From Lachnobacterium bovis (lineage in GTDB: Bacteria; Bacillota; Clostridia; Lachnospirales; Lachnospiraceae), in the NCBI RefSeq assembly GCF_900111325.1, contig NZ_FOGW01000005.1, positions 1 through 64,000 on the forward strand: DNA of 64,000 bases, in the 5' to 3' direction. The first letter of the stretch is position 1. Every line of letters starts with the position of its first letter. Both the position numbers and the translations under genes were made by a program. A model generated the notes under the pieces. It did not search any database. It was given only the letters and a program-made list of their open reading frames with translations, and had not been told where the DNA came from. This document shows, piece after piece, positions 8,980 to 17,750 of the stretch.

Positions 8980-10086
8980 TTATTGTTTTCTTTGATATAT
9001 AGTGTAATTTTTAGCCTTTAAAATGTTTTTTGATTTGTTTAAGGATGATTCATCATAAAATTCGATTCTTAAAACGCCTTCTTCGAATTCTCGATTATTT
9101 ATAATTCCGATATTTTTAATGCTGATTTGATTTGTAGCTAAAATAGTGGCAATTGTAGCTATACTACCGGCTTCATCGATTAAATCAAGATATAACTCAA
9201 AAGTCATTTGTTGTAAATTTGAAACAGGAATTAGCATAGAGTCTCTGTATTCTTTACAATCTTCAAAAAAAGCATACAATTCTTTGGATTCAGGATTAGT
9301 AAGTAGCATTTCTTTTAGGGAAGAAAGTTTTTCTTGAAATTTACCAATTAAGTTTGTGATTTCTTCTGTATTTGACATACAAATGCTTTGCCACATAGCT
9401 GGAGAAGAGGCGGCGATTCTTGTCATATCTCTAAAACCTCCAGCAGCTATTGTTTTCATTATTTGTTCATTATTATCGATTTCCTCTATTAAAGCAACTA
9501 GAGAATAAGCTATCATATGAGGAAGATGACTTATTGCAGCAGTTGCATGATCATGAAATTTATAGTTTAAAATAAGCGGAATTGAACCTAATGAAGAGAC
9601 AAACTTAGAAAAATCCTTTAAATTTTCTTCAGTTGTTTCATTAGTTGGGGTAATTATGTAATATGCGTTTTCTAAAAGGTAACGATTAGCATTTGCTAAT
9701 CCAACTTTTTCGGATCCCGTCATCGGATGACCACCTATAAAATTTTTTTCTAAATTAAGAGTTGATACCATTTTGTGTATCTCATTTTTGGTGCTACCAA
9801 CATCTGTTATTATACAAGAAGGTTTTATAATATCTTTTAATTTTTTTAAATATGCAATGTTGTATTTTACTGGTGCGCATAAAAATATAATATCGCAGTC
9901 GTTAAATGAGTTTAATGATAACAAAGTATCATTATTTATAAGATTTAGTTTATATGCGTCTATAATAGTCTGTTCGTGTTTTGCAGTTGCAATAATTACT
10001 GTTTCTGGTTTATCATATTTAATTTTTTTTGCAATCGAGGCACCAATTAATCCAAATCCGATAAAACCAATTTTATTTATTTTCAT
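8980..10086 (-). CDS. tyrA: Prephenate dehydrogenase with C-terminal ACT domain
   Basis: A 368-residue TyrA that oxidatively decarboxylates prephenate to 4-hydroxyphenylpyruvate in tyrosine synthesis. The Rossmann NAD site is IGFIGFGLIGASIAKKI at residues 6-22, and the catalytic block HPMTGSEKVG lies near 119-129. A helical domain follows, then a C-terminal ACT domain (about 295-365, LYLDLIDEAGSIATIATIL) that likely senses an aromatic amino acid, as in Firmicute TyrA. AGGAGG precedes the ATG at 10086. It converges with aroA. Confidence 0.95.
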   Translation of the reverse strand: MKINKIGFIGFGLIGASIAKKIKYDKPETVIIATAKHEQTIIDAYKLNLINNDTLLSLNSFNDCDIIFLCAPVKYNIAYLKKLKDIIKPSCIITDVGSTKNEIHKMVSTLNLEKNFIGGHPMTGSEKVGLANANRYLLENAYYIITPTNETTEENLKDFSKFVSSLGSIPLILNYKFHDHATAAISHLPHMIAYSLVALIEEIDNNEQIMKTIAAGGFRDMTRIAASSPAMWQSICMSNTEEITNLIGKFQEKLSSLKEMLLTNPESKELYAFFEDCKEYRDSMLIPVSNLQQMTFELYLDLIDEAGSIATIATILATNQISIKNIGIINNREFEEGVLRIEFYDESSLNKSKNILKAKNYTIYQRKQ

Positions 10087-10300
10087 AAAGTCCTCCTAAT
10101 ATCGTCTAAGTTACTTTTAATTGTACTATATTTTTTGGGTTAGTCAAACACTTTATTGGTTTAAATTTTTAAATTATAAAAAGGTATATTTTTAAAATCT
10201 ATACAAATTTTAAAAATTGAATATTGTATATGAAAATAATTAATATTAAAATAGTATAGTATAATTTAATTAAGGGCAATTAAATTGTATTGCTTATAGA

Positions 10301-10338
10301 AGCAGGAAAGGAAAGTATAAAAGCAGGAAAGGAAAGTA
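10301..10338 (+). repeat. 21-bp duplication carrying the ribosome binding site of the ABC gene
   Basis: AGCAGGAAAGGAAAGTA occurs at 10301-10317 and again, identical, at 10322-10338. The period is 21 bp. Each copy carries AGGAAAGGA; only the second is correctly spaced before the ATG at 10341. Because 21 is a multiple of three, the copies keep phase and create an apparent upstream in-frame extension. Confidence 0.85.
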
Positions 10339-10340
10339 GA

Positions 10341-12122
10341 ATGTTAAAAATTTTCAAAAAATTCACTAAAAAAGAAGTTCTATTTATTGTAATTGCATTA
10401 AGCTTTATTGTTTTACAAGTAGGACTAGATTTGAAATTACCAGATTATATGGCGGATATTACTAAGTTACTTGAAGAAAAAAGTGGCGGACATGTTAGTG
10501 ATATAATGGAAAAAGGGCTATATATGTTATTGTGTGCCTTAGGAAGTATGTTAGCATCATGTTTTGTAGGATTTTTAGCAGCTCAAGTTGCAGCTGGCTT
10601 AGCAAAACGTTTGCGTTCTGAAGTATATGAAAAAACAATGACATTTACAATGGAGGAAATTAATGCATTTTCAACAGATTCATTAATTACACGTACAACT
10701 AATGATGTTACTCAAATTCAAACTTTAATTGCTATGGGATTACAGGTTGTTATAAAGGCACCTATATTAGCAACATGGGCAATAATTAAAATCTCTAATA
10801 AAAATTGGAGATGGTCGTTTGCAACAGGGGTAACAGTTTTTATCATGATGTTTTATTTAACAGTTATGATAGCATTAGTTTTGCCTAAATTTAGAAAATT
10901 ACAAATCCTTACAGATAATTTAAATAAAGTTACGAGGGAAAATTTGTCAGGAATAAGAGTTGTAAGAGCGTATAACGCAGAAATGTATCAAGAAGATAAA
11001 TTTGATATTGCTAATCAAAATGTAATGAAGACAAATTTATTTACCGGAAGAAGTATGGCTTCTGTTTTCCCAATGATGTCTTTACTTATTTCTTCTTTGC
11101 CATTAGCAATTTATTGGATAGGAATGTATTTAATTAAAGATGCTAAAGATATTGGAACTAAATTTCAGTTATTCTCAGATATGGTTGTATTTTCATCATA
11201 TGCACTTCAAGTTATTATGGCATTTATGATGTTGATAGTTGTGTTTTTTATTTTTCCAAGAGCCAATATATCTGCAAATCGTATAAATGAAGTTTTAGAA
11301 ACAAGTAGTAAGATTTTTGATGGACAAATTACTACAAATAATCAAGAGGAAAAAGGAACAATTGAATTTAAAAATGTTGGATTTATGTATCCTGATGCGA
11401 GTGATTACGCAATTGAAAATATTAGTTTTAAGGCTAAAAAAGGTGAAACAATTGCATTTATTGGTGCAACAGGAAGTGGTAAAAGTACATTGATAAATTT
11501 GATACCTAGATTTTTTGACGTTACATCAGGTGAAATTCTAATTGATGGTGAAAATATTAAAAAGTATTCAAAAGATGTTTTAAGAAAAAAAATAGGATAT
11601 GTTCCACAAAAAGCTGTTCTTTTTAAAGGAAGTATTTTTTCTAATGTGATGTTTGGAGATAATATTGATAATCTTGCAGAAGGTGAAATTAAGCAACTAG
11701 CAAATGATGCACTTGAAATATCACAGGCAAAAGAATTTGTTGATAAAATGAAAAAAGGAATAGATTCATCAATTGCTCAAGGTGGAAATAATGTTTCAGG
11801 TGGACAAAAACAAAGAATTTCTATAGCAAGGGCAATTGCGAGAAAACCTGAAATATTATTGTTTGATGATTCTTTTTCTGCATTAGATTATAAAACAGAT
11901 AAAATTTTGAGAAAACAATTAAAGGAGCAAAAATCATCTACAACATCTTTAATTGTTGCACAAAGAATAGGAACAATTAAGGATGCAGATAAAATTGTTG
12001 TTTTAGATGCAGGAAAAATGGTTGGCTATGGTACTCATAAGGAATTATTAAATAATTGTAAAGTATATTATGAAATTGCCATTTCTCAACTTTCAGAAGA
12101 TGAAATAAAGAAAGATATGTAA
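10341..12122 (+). CDS. ABC exporter half-transporter, degenerate-site subunit
   Basis: A 593-residue half-transporter: an ABC type I transmembrane domain (about 1-320, six hydrophobic segments) then an ATPase domain. Walker A is GATGSGKST and the signature is VSGGQ. Walker B ends LLFDDS, giving Asp where the catalytic Glu is expected, and the switch-loop His is Gln (VAQRIGTI). These losses are typical of the degenerate subunit in heterodimeric exporters such as BmrC/BmrD and TM287/288. The next gene supplies the canonical half. The true start is the ATG at 10341, after the second copy of a duplicated Shine-Dalgarno segment. The substrate is unknown. Confidence 0.93.
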   Translation: MLKIFKKFTKKEVLFIVIALSFIVLQVGLDLKLPDYMADITKLLEEKSGGHVSDIMEKGLYMLLCALGSMLASCFVGFLAAQVAAGLAKRLRSEVYEKTMTFTMEEINAFSTDSLITRTTNDVTQIQTLIAMGLQVVIKAPILATWAIIKISNKNWRWSFATGVTVFIMMFYLTVMIALVLPKFRKLQILTDNLNKVTRENLSGIRVVRAYNAEMYQEDKFDIANQNVMKTNLFTGRSMASVFPMMSLLISSLPLAIYWIGMYLIKDAKDIGTKFQLFSDMVVFSSYALQVIMAFMMLIVVFFIFPRANISANRINEVLETSSKIFDGQITTNNQEEKGTIEFKNVGFMYPDASDYAIENISFKAKKGETIAFIGATGSGKSTLINLIPRFFDVTSGEILIDGENIKKYSKDVLRKKIGYVPQKAVLFKGSIFSNVMFGDNIDNLAEGEIKQLANDALEISQAKEFVDKMKKGIDSSIAQGGNNVSGGQKQRISIARAIARKPEILLFDDSFSALDYKTDKILRKQLKEQKSSTTSLIVAQRIGTIKDADKIVVLDAGKMVGYGTHKELLNNCKVYYEIAISQLSEDEIKKDM

Positions 12123-12133
12123 GGGGTGAGAAC

Positions 12134-13888
12134 ATGGAAGAGTTTAATTTTGGAGATTCTATGAAAAAATTAATACGTTATTGTAGAAAATACTATTTTC
12201 CAATAGTTGTAGCATTTATGTTATCTATTTTTGGAACAACTTTCAATATTATTGGACCAGATAGATTAAAAGAGGTAACAAATAAAATTGCAGAAGGTAT
12301 TGTAACTAATGCGATGGATGTTGATGGTATTTTGAAAATTGTTACAATTCTCACGATACTATATGTATTAGGCTTTCTTTTCAATACAAGTCAGGGAATC
12401 ATAATGGCGACATGCACACAAAAGATTACCAACAAAATGAGAAAAGATATTTCTTATAAGATAAATAAAATACCATTAAAGTATTTTGATCAGACAACAG
12501 TCGGTGATACATTATCAAGAGTTACTAATGATGTTGATACAATTGGACAGTCATTAAATCAAAGTATAGGAACGTTGGTATCCGGAATTACGATGTTTTT
12601 TGGTAGTTTATTTATGATGACAAAGACAAATTGGATAATGACGTTATCAGGTGTAGTAGCAACTATAATTGGGTTTATTGTAATGATTTTAATCACCAAA
12701 AAATCACAAAAGTATTTCGGACAACAGCAAGAAGAACTAGGTCATTTGAATGGTTTAATAGAGGAAACATATACGGGACATAATGTTATAGTCGCTTATA
12801 ACGATGCTCATAAAGAAATAACAAAATTTAATGAAATTAATGAAAATCTATATAGTTCAGCATGGAAAAGTCAATTTTTATCAGGATTAATGATGCCGTT
12901 AATGACGTTTATAGGTAATTTAGGATATGTTGCGGTATGTGTTACAGGTGCAATTTTGGTCGAAAAAGATATGACTGAAATTGGAACAATAGTAGCTTTT
13001 ATGATGTATATTAGATTGTTTACACAGCCTTTAGCACAGATGGCACAAGCAATTACATCATTACAAGCAACTGCAGCTGCAAGTGGAAGAGTATTTAAAT
13101 TTTTAAGAGAAGACGAATTAGAAGATGAAAGCCATAAAACAGACGTTGTTGAAGATGTCAAAGGACATATAGAATTTAATCACGTTTCTTTTGGATACAC
13201 AGATGATAAAATCATAATAAATGATTTTAATTTAGAGGTAAAACCAGGTGAAAAGGTTGCTATCGTAGGTCCTACAGGCGCTGGAAAAAGTACATTAGTA
13301 AATTTATTAATGAGATTCTACGAGACAAATTCGGGAACGATAAAAATTGATGGAAAAAATATAAAAGATTTAAAACGAGAACAGGTTCATTCAATGTTTG
13401 GAATGGTTTTACAAGATACATGGTTATTTGAAGGAACTATTAAAGACAATATACGATACAATTTATCTCATGTAAGTGATGAACAAATAATTAAAGCTAG
13501 TAAAGCAGTAGGATTGGATAAATTTGTTAGAGCGTTACCTAATGCATATGACACAGTTTTAGATGATAAAACAACATTATCAGCTGGACAAAAACAGTTG
13601 ATTACAATTGCAAGAGCATATGTGTTAAATGCTCCAATGCTTATTTTAGACGAAGCTACTAGCTCTGTTGATACAAGAACAGAACTTATTATCCAAAAAG
13701 CAATGGATAAATTAGCTGAGGGAAGGACATGTTTTGTAATTGCGCATAGATTGTCGACCATAAAAAATGCAAATACAATTTTAGTGTTAAAAAATGGTAG
13801 CATAATTGAACATGGTAATCACGAACAATTGCTTGAATTAGGCGGATTTTATGCCGATTTATATAATAGTCAGTTTGAAATAGTTTAA
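12134..13888 (+). CDS. ABC exporter half-transporter, catalytic subunit
   Basis: A 584-residue half-transporter 11 bases after its partner, probably cotranscribed. The six-helix membrane domain (about 10-330) is followed by an ATPase with Walker A GPTGAGKST, Walker B LILDEATSSVD with the catalytic Glu, and switch His in IAHRLSTI. Its signature is LSAGQ rather than LSGGQ. That signature faces the partner's Walker A in the dimer, so it belongs to the degenerate site, consistent with an asymmetric exporter. Related pairs export drugs, lipids or peptides; nothing nearby indicates the cargo. Confidence 0.93.
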   Translation: MEEFNFGDSMKKLIRYCRKYYFPIVVAFMLSIFGTTFNIIGPDRLKEVTNKIAEGIVTNAMDVDGILKIVTILTILYVLGFLFNTSQGIIMATCTQKITNKMRKDISYKINKIPLKYFDQTTVGDTLSRVTNDVDTIGQSLNQSIGTLVSGITMFFGSLFMMTKTNWIMTLSGVVATIIGFIVMILITKKSQKYFGQQQEELGHLNGLIEETYTGHNVIVAYNDAHKEITKFNEINENLYSSAWKSQFLSGLMMPLMTFIGNLGYVAVCVTGAILVEKDMTEIGTIVAFMMYIRLFTQPLAQMAQAITSLQATAAASGRVFKFLREDELEDESHKTDVVEDVKGHIEFNHVSFGYTDDKIIINDFNLEVKPGEKVAIVGPTGAGKSTLVNLLMRFYETNSGTIKIDGKNIKDLKREQVHSMFGMVLQDTWLFEGTIKDNIRYNLSHVSDEQIIKASKAVGLDKFVRALPNAYDTVLDDKTTLSAGQKQLITIARAYVLNAPMLILDEATSSVDTRTELIIQKAMDKLAEGRTCFVIAHRLSTIKNANTILVLKNGSIIEHGNHEQLLELGGFYADLYNSQFEIV

Positions 13889-13938
13889 GAAACAATAATG
13901 TCGGTGTGATTGTTATTTATAGTTAGGAGGGGACAAAC

Positions 13939-14535
13939 TTGATTAATTATATTACAATTGAGCGAGAATATGGTAGTGGTGCAACAGAAATAGGCAAACG
14001 TTTGATGGAAAAGACAGGCATAAGGTGTTATGGCGGTGAAATATTAGAGTTAGCAGCAAAAAGAATGAAAAAAACTGTTGAACAACTTTTAGTTCTCGAG
14101 GAAAAAAATCTTGATAGTGTAAATTATACTTTAAGTATGATAGATAGTGCTGTTAGTGGTAAAAATGAAGTGCCTGATCATATTAAGCTTCATACTATCG
14201 AAAATGATATTATTAGAGAATTAGCAGATGAAGGACCAGCTGTTTTTATTGGTCATTGTGCAGGGTATGCCTTAAAGGACAGAGATGATGTGTTGCAGGT
14301 TTATATACATGGTAGCAAATCATTTAATAAATTTAGAGCAATAGAAAAATATCATATTTCTTCTGTTGATGCTGATAAAATTATGAAAAAGATAGATAGA
14401 CGTAGAGCTAATTTTTACAACACGACTACAGGAAAAAAAATAGACGATATAAATAACTATGGCTTGATTTTAAATAGTTCTATTATTGGAATTGAAAAAT
14501 GTGTTGATATATTAGCAGATATAATAAAAATATAG
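13939..14535 (+). CDS. Cytidylate kinase-like family protein
   Basis: A 198-residue P-loop protein of the cytidylate-kinase-like family (Pfam Cytidylate_kin2 type). The N-terminus ITIEREYGSGATEIGKRL carries a loose P-loop (REYGSGATEIG in place of GxxGxGK), and a lid-like DRRRANFYNTTTGK block lies near residues 153-167. Members are common in Clostridia; most lack biochemical characterisation, so kinase activity on CMP is uncertain. The start is TTG at 13939, supported by AGGAGGGG immediately upstream. It follows the ABC pair by 50 bases and ends at a strong terminator. Confidence 0.8.
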   Translation: MINYITIEREYGSGATEIGKRLMEKTGIRCYGGEILELAAKRMKKTVEQLLVLEEKNLDSVNYTLSMIDSAVSGKNEVPDHIKLHTIENDIIRELADEGPAVFIGHCAGYALKDRDDVLQVYIHGSKSFNKFRAIEKYHISSVDADKIMKKIDRRRANFYNTTTGKKIDDINNYGLILNSSIIGIEKCVDILADIIKI

Positions 14536-14547
14536 TATTTGAGTAGG

Positions 14548-14577
14548 AAAGCACTTTATTCAATAAAGTGCTTTTTT
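14548..14577 (+). terminator. Intrinsic terminator
   Basis: AAAGCACTTTATT pairs with AATAAAGTGCTTT (13 bp, one-base loop), ending in a six-T run. It ends the ABC exporter and kinase-like transcription unit. Confidence 0.9.
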
Positions 14578-14727
14578 GCAAAATTAATAGATAACATAAA
14601 TATAGAATTTTTATCAAAGTGATAAAATCTTTGTTAAAGAGTATACATATTTTGTAAACATAACAGAAGAATAATGTGATATAATATTCGAGATTATTCA
14701 ATATAATATTTGACTGGAGGAACAATC

Positions 14728-15147
14728 ATGCTAAAAAAAGAAATGATTTTTTTAGACTTGGATTTAAAAAGTAAAGAAGATGTTATTCAATTTTTAGGGA
14801 ATAAGCTATACGAAAATGGCTACATAAGCAAAGATTATATTAATTCCATGTTAAAAAGAGAACAGGAAATGTCTACATATTTGAAGAATGGAATTGCTAT
14901 TCCACATGGAATTATAAGTGAATCTATCGAAGGAATTAAGAAAAATGGAATTTGTATAGCAATTTTGAAGGATGACATTGAATGGGATGTAGAAAATAAA
15001 GTTAAAATAGTGCTTGCAATTGCAGCAGACAGATTTACTCATATGGAAATATTAGCTAAAGTTGCAAAAATAGCATCTGACAATGACAAGATAAAAAAAT
15101 TACTTGAAATGTCAGAAGAGGAAATATTTGCAAATTATAGTAATTAA
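14728..15147 (+). CDS. Stand-alone PTS EIIA domain protein (fructose/mannitol type)
   Basis: A 139-residue EIIA of the fructose/mannitol family. The phosphorylated histidine is His60 in GIAIPHGI, and the flanking LKREQEMSTYLKNG and HMEILAKVAKI blocks match the fold. No EIIB or EIIC genes lie nearby, so it is either a shared EIIA or a regulatory phosphocarrier. GGAGGAAC precedes the ATG at 14728, which is preferred to the in-frame codon at 14710. Its stop overlaps the convergent polymerase gene by four bases. Confidence 0.85.
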   Translation: MLKKEMIFLDLDLKSKEDVIQFLGNKLYENGYISKDYINSMLKREQEMSTYLKNGIAIPHGIISESIEGIKKNGICIAILKDDIEWDVENKVKIVLAIAADRFTHMEILAKVAKIASDNDKIKKLLEMSEEEIFANYSN

Positions 15148-16319
15148 AAAAGATCAAATAAGGATAGCTGGCGATAATCGCCATTGTCTAAATTAGTTGC
15201 AAAAATACCAACAAGGCGTATAGTATCCCCTTTCATGAACAATCCGGATTCACCAAGTAATTCCTTATTAACTAAATCAATGGCAGTAGAATAAATTACA
15301 TTACTATCATTTGTAGAAATTAATAAAGATGTTTGAGTTGAATGAGTTTTAAAGTGGTTAGTTTTAAGGGTAATACCAATAGTACTAGCATAAGCATTAT
15401 CTTTAATCATTCGTCTACTTATATTTTGTGATAAGTGTTGAATGATATTTTGAATATCTGAATCATAATTATCTATTGTGAGGTTCGATGGCATGGTACG
15501 CTCACTTGAATAACTTTTGGCTATCCTTTTAGAAGAGGAAACAGCAGATGTATTGATGCCATTTGAACTATAATAGATATAATTACCGTGTTTTTCACCC
15601 AAAATAGAACAAAGAACTTCTAAATCAGTATGGGCTGCATCTCCGATTGTTTTAATACCTAATGAAGTAAGCTTTAATGAAGTTGACTTACCACAGCCAT
15701 GTAGTTCGTTTATTGGAAGTGGCCACATTTTTTGCGATATTTCTTCTTCGAATAAAGTATGTACACGGTTGGGTTTAGTGAAATCGGAAGCCATTTTCGC
15801 AAGTAGTTTGTTAGTAGAAATTCCAACATTTACGGTAAAACCAAGCTTAGAATAAATAGTATCTTTTATTTCGTGAGCTAAAGATAATGGATAAGTTAAG
15901 TTATCTTTAACCAAGTCTTTATACATATCATATAAATCCGTGAAATCACAATATGCTTCATCAATTGAAACTTGTTGAACATATGGTGTATAAGAACGAA
16001 GAATATCAATAAATAATTTTGAGTAATGTTTATATAATTCAAAATTCGTTGGAACAACTACAAGTGAAGGACATTTTTTAAGTGCATTAACAACAGATTC
16101 ACCAGATTGAATACCATATTTCTTCGCAGGAATAGAACGTGCAGATATTATGCCATGGCGACTATTAATATCTCCACCAATTGCAGAAGGAATGGTTCTA
16201 AGATCTATTCTTTTCGGATTTTTATTAAGCAAATCAACTGCTGTCCATGACAAGAAAGCTGAATTTACATCTATATGAAAAATAAGAGGTGAATTTGCGT
16301 AATTTTTTCTCTGATACAT
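15144..16319 (-). CDS. Y-family DNA polymerase (DinB/UmuC-like)
   Basis: A 391-residue translesion polymerase. The metal-binding carboxylates of the palm are seen in FHIDVNSAFLSW near the N-terminus and VSIDEAYCDFTDLY. The IGISTNKLLAKMASDFTKP block and thumb helices (ELHGCGKSTSLKL) follow, then a C-terminal little-finger domain. It ends LSLFDLF, resembling a beta-clamp-binding motif (QLSLF). The ATG at 16319 is preferred because GAAGGAAGGG precedes it. A plausible SOS box lies just upstream, suggesting LexA control. Length and motifs fit DinB (Pol IV) relatives, but assignment between DinB and UmuC subfamilies is not certain. Confidence 0.88.
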   Translation of the reverse strand: MYQRKNYANSPLIFHIDVNSAFLSWTAVDLLNKNPKRIDLRTIPSAIGGDINSRHGIISARSIPAKKYGIQSGESVVNALKKCPSLVVVPTNFELYKHYSKLFIDILRSYTPYVQQVSIDEAYCDFTDLYDMYKDLVKDNLTYPLSLAHEIKDTIYSKLGFTVNVGISTNKLLAKMASDFTKPNRVHTLFEEEISQKMWPLPINELHGCGKSTSLKLTSLGIKTIGDAAHTDLEVLCSILGEKHGNYIYYSSNGINTSAVSSSKRIAKSYSSERTMPSNLTIDNYDSDIQNIIQHLSQNISRRMIKDNAYASTIGITLKTNHFKTHSTQTSLLISTNDSNVIYSTAIDLVNKELLGESGLFMKGDTIRLVGIFATNLDNGDYRQLSLFDLF

Positions 16320-16340
16320 AAAAAACCCTTCCTTCAACAC

Positions 16341-16354
16341 AATACATTTGTTCT
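16341..16354 (-). promoter_or_regulatory. Candidate LexA box at the Y-family polymerase promoter
   Basis: The minus strand reads AGAACAAATGTATT, matching GAACNNNNGT of the Firmicute SOS box but with a degenerate right half. It starts right after a TATAAT -10 (complement 16355-16360), so a bound repressor would cover the transcription start. Confidence 0.4.
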
Positions 16355-16497
16355 ATTATATCTTAAAATAATAATTGATGCAACACAAAATTAAATATGA
16401 TAAACTGTAGAAAGTGGCTAATTTTTTGAAACTCATATCCGATTCTAGAGTTAGGAATCTGTTTATGGGGTGTAAATTCGAAAGGAGACTAGTTTAA

Positions 16498-17280
16498 ATG
16501 GCAAAAATTAATGGGAAAAAACAAAAAGTAGCTGTAATTACGGGTGCAAGCTCTGGAATAGGAAGAGAATTTGCATATGAATTTGCTAGAGAAGGATATC
16601 AATTAGTTTTAATCGCAAGAAGAATTGATCGTTTAGAAGAAATTAAAAAAAATGTAAAAACAAAAACGACAATAATTCAGGCTGATATTACTAAGCCAAG
16701 CGATATTTTAAATGTTTTAAATATAATAAAACCACTTGATATTTCTGTGTTTATTAATAATGCGGGGTTTGGACTTAGTGGAACATTTATAAGTAGCGAT
16801 TTACAAAGAGAAGTTGAAATGATTGAGTTGAATGTAAAAGCTATGCATGTTTTTACAAAGGTAATAACAAGAAAAATGATAAAACAAAAACATGGTTATT
16901 TGTTAAATATAGCCTCTTCAGCGGGACTTTTTCCAGCAGGACCATATATGAGTACCTATTATGCAACAAAATCATACGTATCAAGCCTGACATTAGCAAT
17001 TGCAGAAGAATTAAAACAAATGAAATCACCGATTTACATTGGTTGTTTGTGTCCAGGACCTGTTAATACAGAGTTTAATGATGTTGCAAAAGTTAGTTTC
17101 GCATTGAAAGGCATAAGTGCAAAATATTGTGTTAAATATACACTTAGACAAATGAGAAAGAAAAAGGTTTTGATAGTACCAACTGCTCAAATGAAGTTAG
17201 CAATTTTCTTCTCTAAATTTTTACCATTAGATATATTAATCAGATTGGTTAGTGGTCAACAGAAAAAGAAAATGGGCTGA
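16498..17280 (+). CDS. Short-chain dehydrogenase/reductase (SDR)
   Basis: A 260-residue classical SDR. The Rossmann dinucleotide site is TGASSGIGREFAYEFA (about 15-30), the NNAG motif is INNAGFG, and the catalytic Ser and YxxxK are seen in NIASSAG and YYATKSYV. The arginine pair after the second strand (IARRIDRLEE) suggests NADPH preference, typical of DltE/YqjQ-like SDRs. Substrate unknown. AAAGGAGA precedes the ATG. The gene stands alone before the probable 6S RNA. Confidence 0.9.
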   Translation: MAKINGKKQKVAVITGASSGIGREFAYEFAREGYQLVLIARRIDRLEEIKKNVKTKTTIIQADITKPSDILNVLNIIKPLDISVFINNAGFGLSGTFISSDLQREVEMIELNVKAMHVFTKVITRKMIKQKHGYLLNIASSAGLFPAGPYMSTYYATKSYVSSLTLAIAEELKQMKSPIYIGCLCPGPVNTEFNDVAKVSFALKGISAKYCVKYTLRQMRKKKVLIVPTAQMKLAIFFSKFLPLDILIRLVSGQQKKKMG

Positions 17281-17390
17281 TAATTATGAATTTTATGATA
17301 ATTAAAAATGGATTATATTAATGCATGAAAAGATGCGAAAACATGCTGAAAATGACAAAAAGTTAACACGTAAATGACCTAAAATCAGTA

Positions 17391-17419
17391 TTGAAAAATC
17401 AGAGTATATCTTGTATAAT
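17391..17419 (+). promoter_or_regulatory. Sigma-A promoter of the probable 6S RNA
   Basis: TTGAAA (17391-17396), a 17-base spacer, then TATAAT (17414-17419). Initiation is expected about 7 bases downstream, a few bases before the closing stem of the RNA at 17431. Confidence 0.8.
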
Positions 17420-17430
17420 AAAGACAGATT

Positions 17431-17622
17431 AAGGAACACCTGGGATGTACGATAATCTTGTATATTTAGAACCTACATTTACTTTAAAAGGGACACCTAA
17501 ATCGCTTATTAGATGTCAAGCCTCCGATGAGACAGTGGAAGGCAGAAGATGAGTTGCGGTAACCCACCTAGCTTTCGCTAGGAGTCTAAATTGCAAGAAC
17601 CGGCATTTTGGGTTCCTTTTTT
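17431..17622 (+). ncRNA. ssrS: Probable 6S RNA
   Basis: A noncoding RNA of about 190 nt with its own consensus promoter. The ends pair: AAGGAAC at 17431-17437 with GTTCCTT at 17612-17618, followed by a T-run that makes the closing stem also the terminator. Inside are a long imperfect stem and the hairpin CCTAGC-TTTC-GCTAGG (17567-17582) after GCGGTAACCCAC. Length, end-to-end pairing and the interrupted middle fit 6S RNA, which binds sigma-A RNA polymerase by mimicking open promoter DNA. I recognise the 3' block from clostridial 6S RNAs from memory only. It is not a c-di-GMP riboswitch despite preceding a GGDEF gene. Confidence 0.65.
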
Positions 17623-17750
17623 ATTTAATAAAAGTTCTGCAAAGTAATAAATTACGTCTAAATTATAATGAAATTAAAATAAAGTTTTTCCGATATAGAA
17701 GTTATGAAGTGTTAATGTGTTTTATAGATTTTTATAAAAAGTGAAGGATT

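Noticed and set aside
13468..13803. 111-residue minus-strand frame inside the ABC gene
   Set aside because: Antisense shadow of the ATPase domain, no independent signals.
17431..17622. c-di-GMP riboswitch before the GGDEF gene
   Set aside because: The characteristic GCACAGGGCAAACC core is missing and the RNA has its own promoter and terminator, fitting 6S RNA better.
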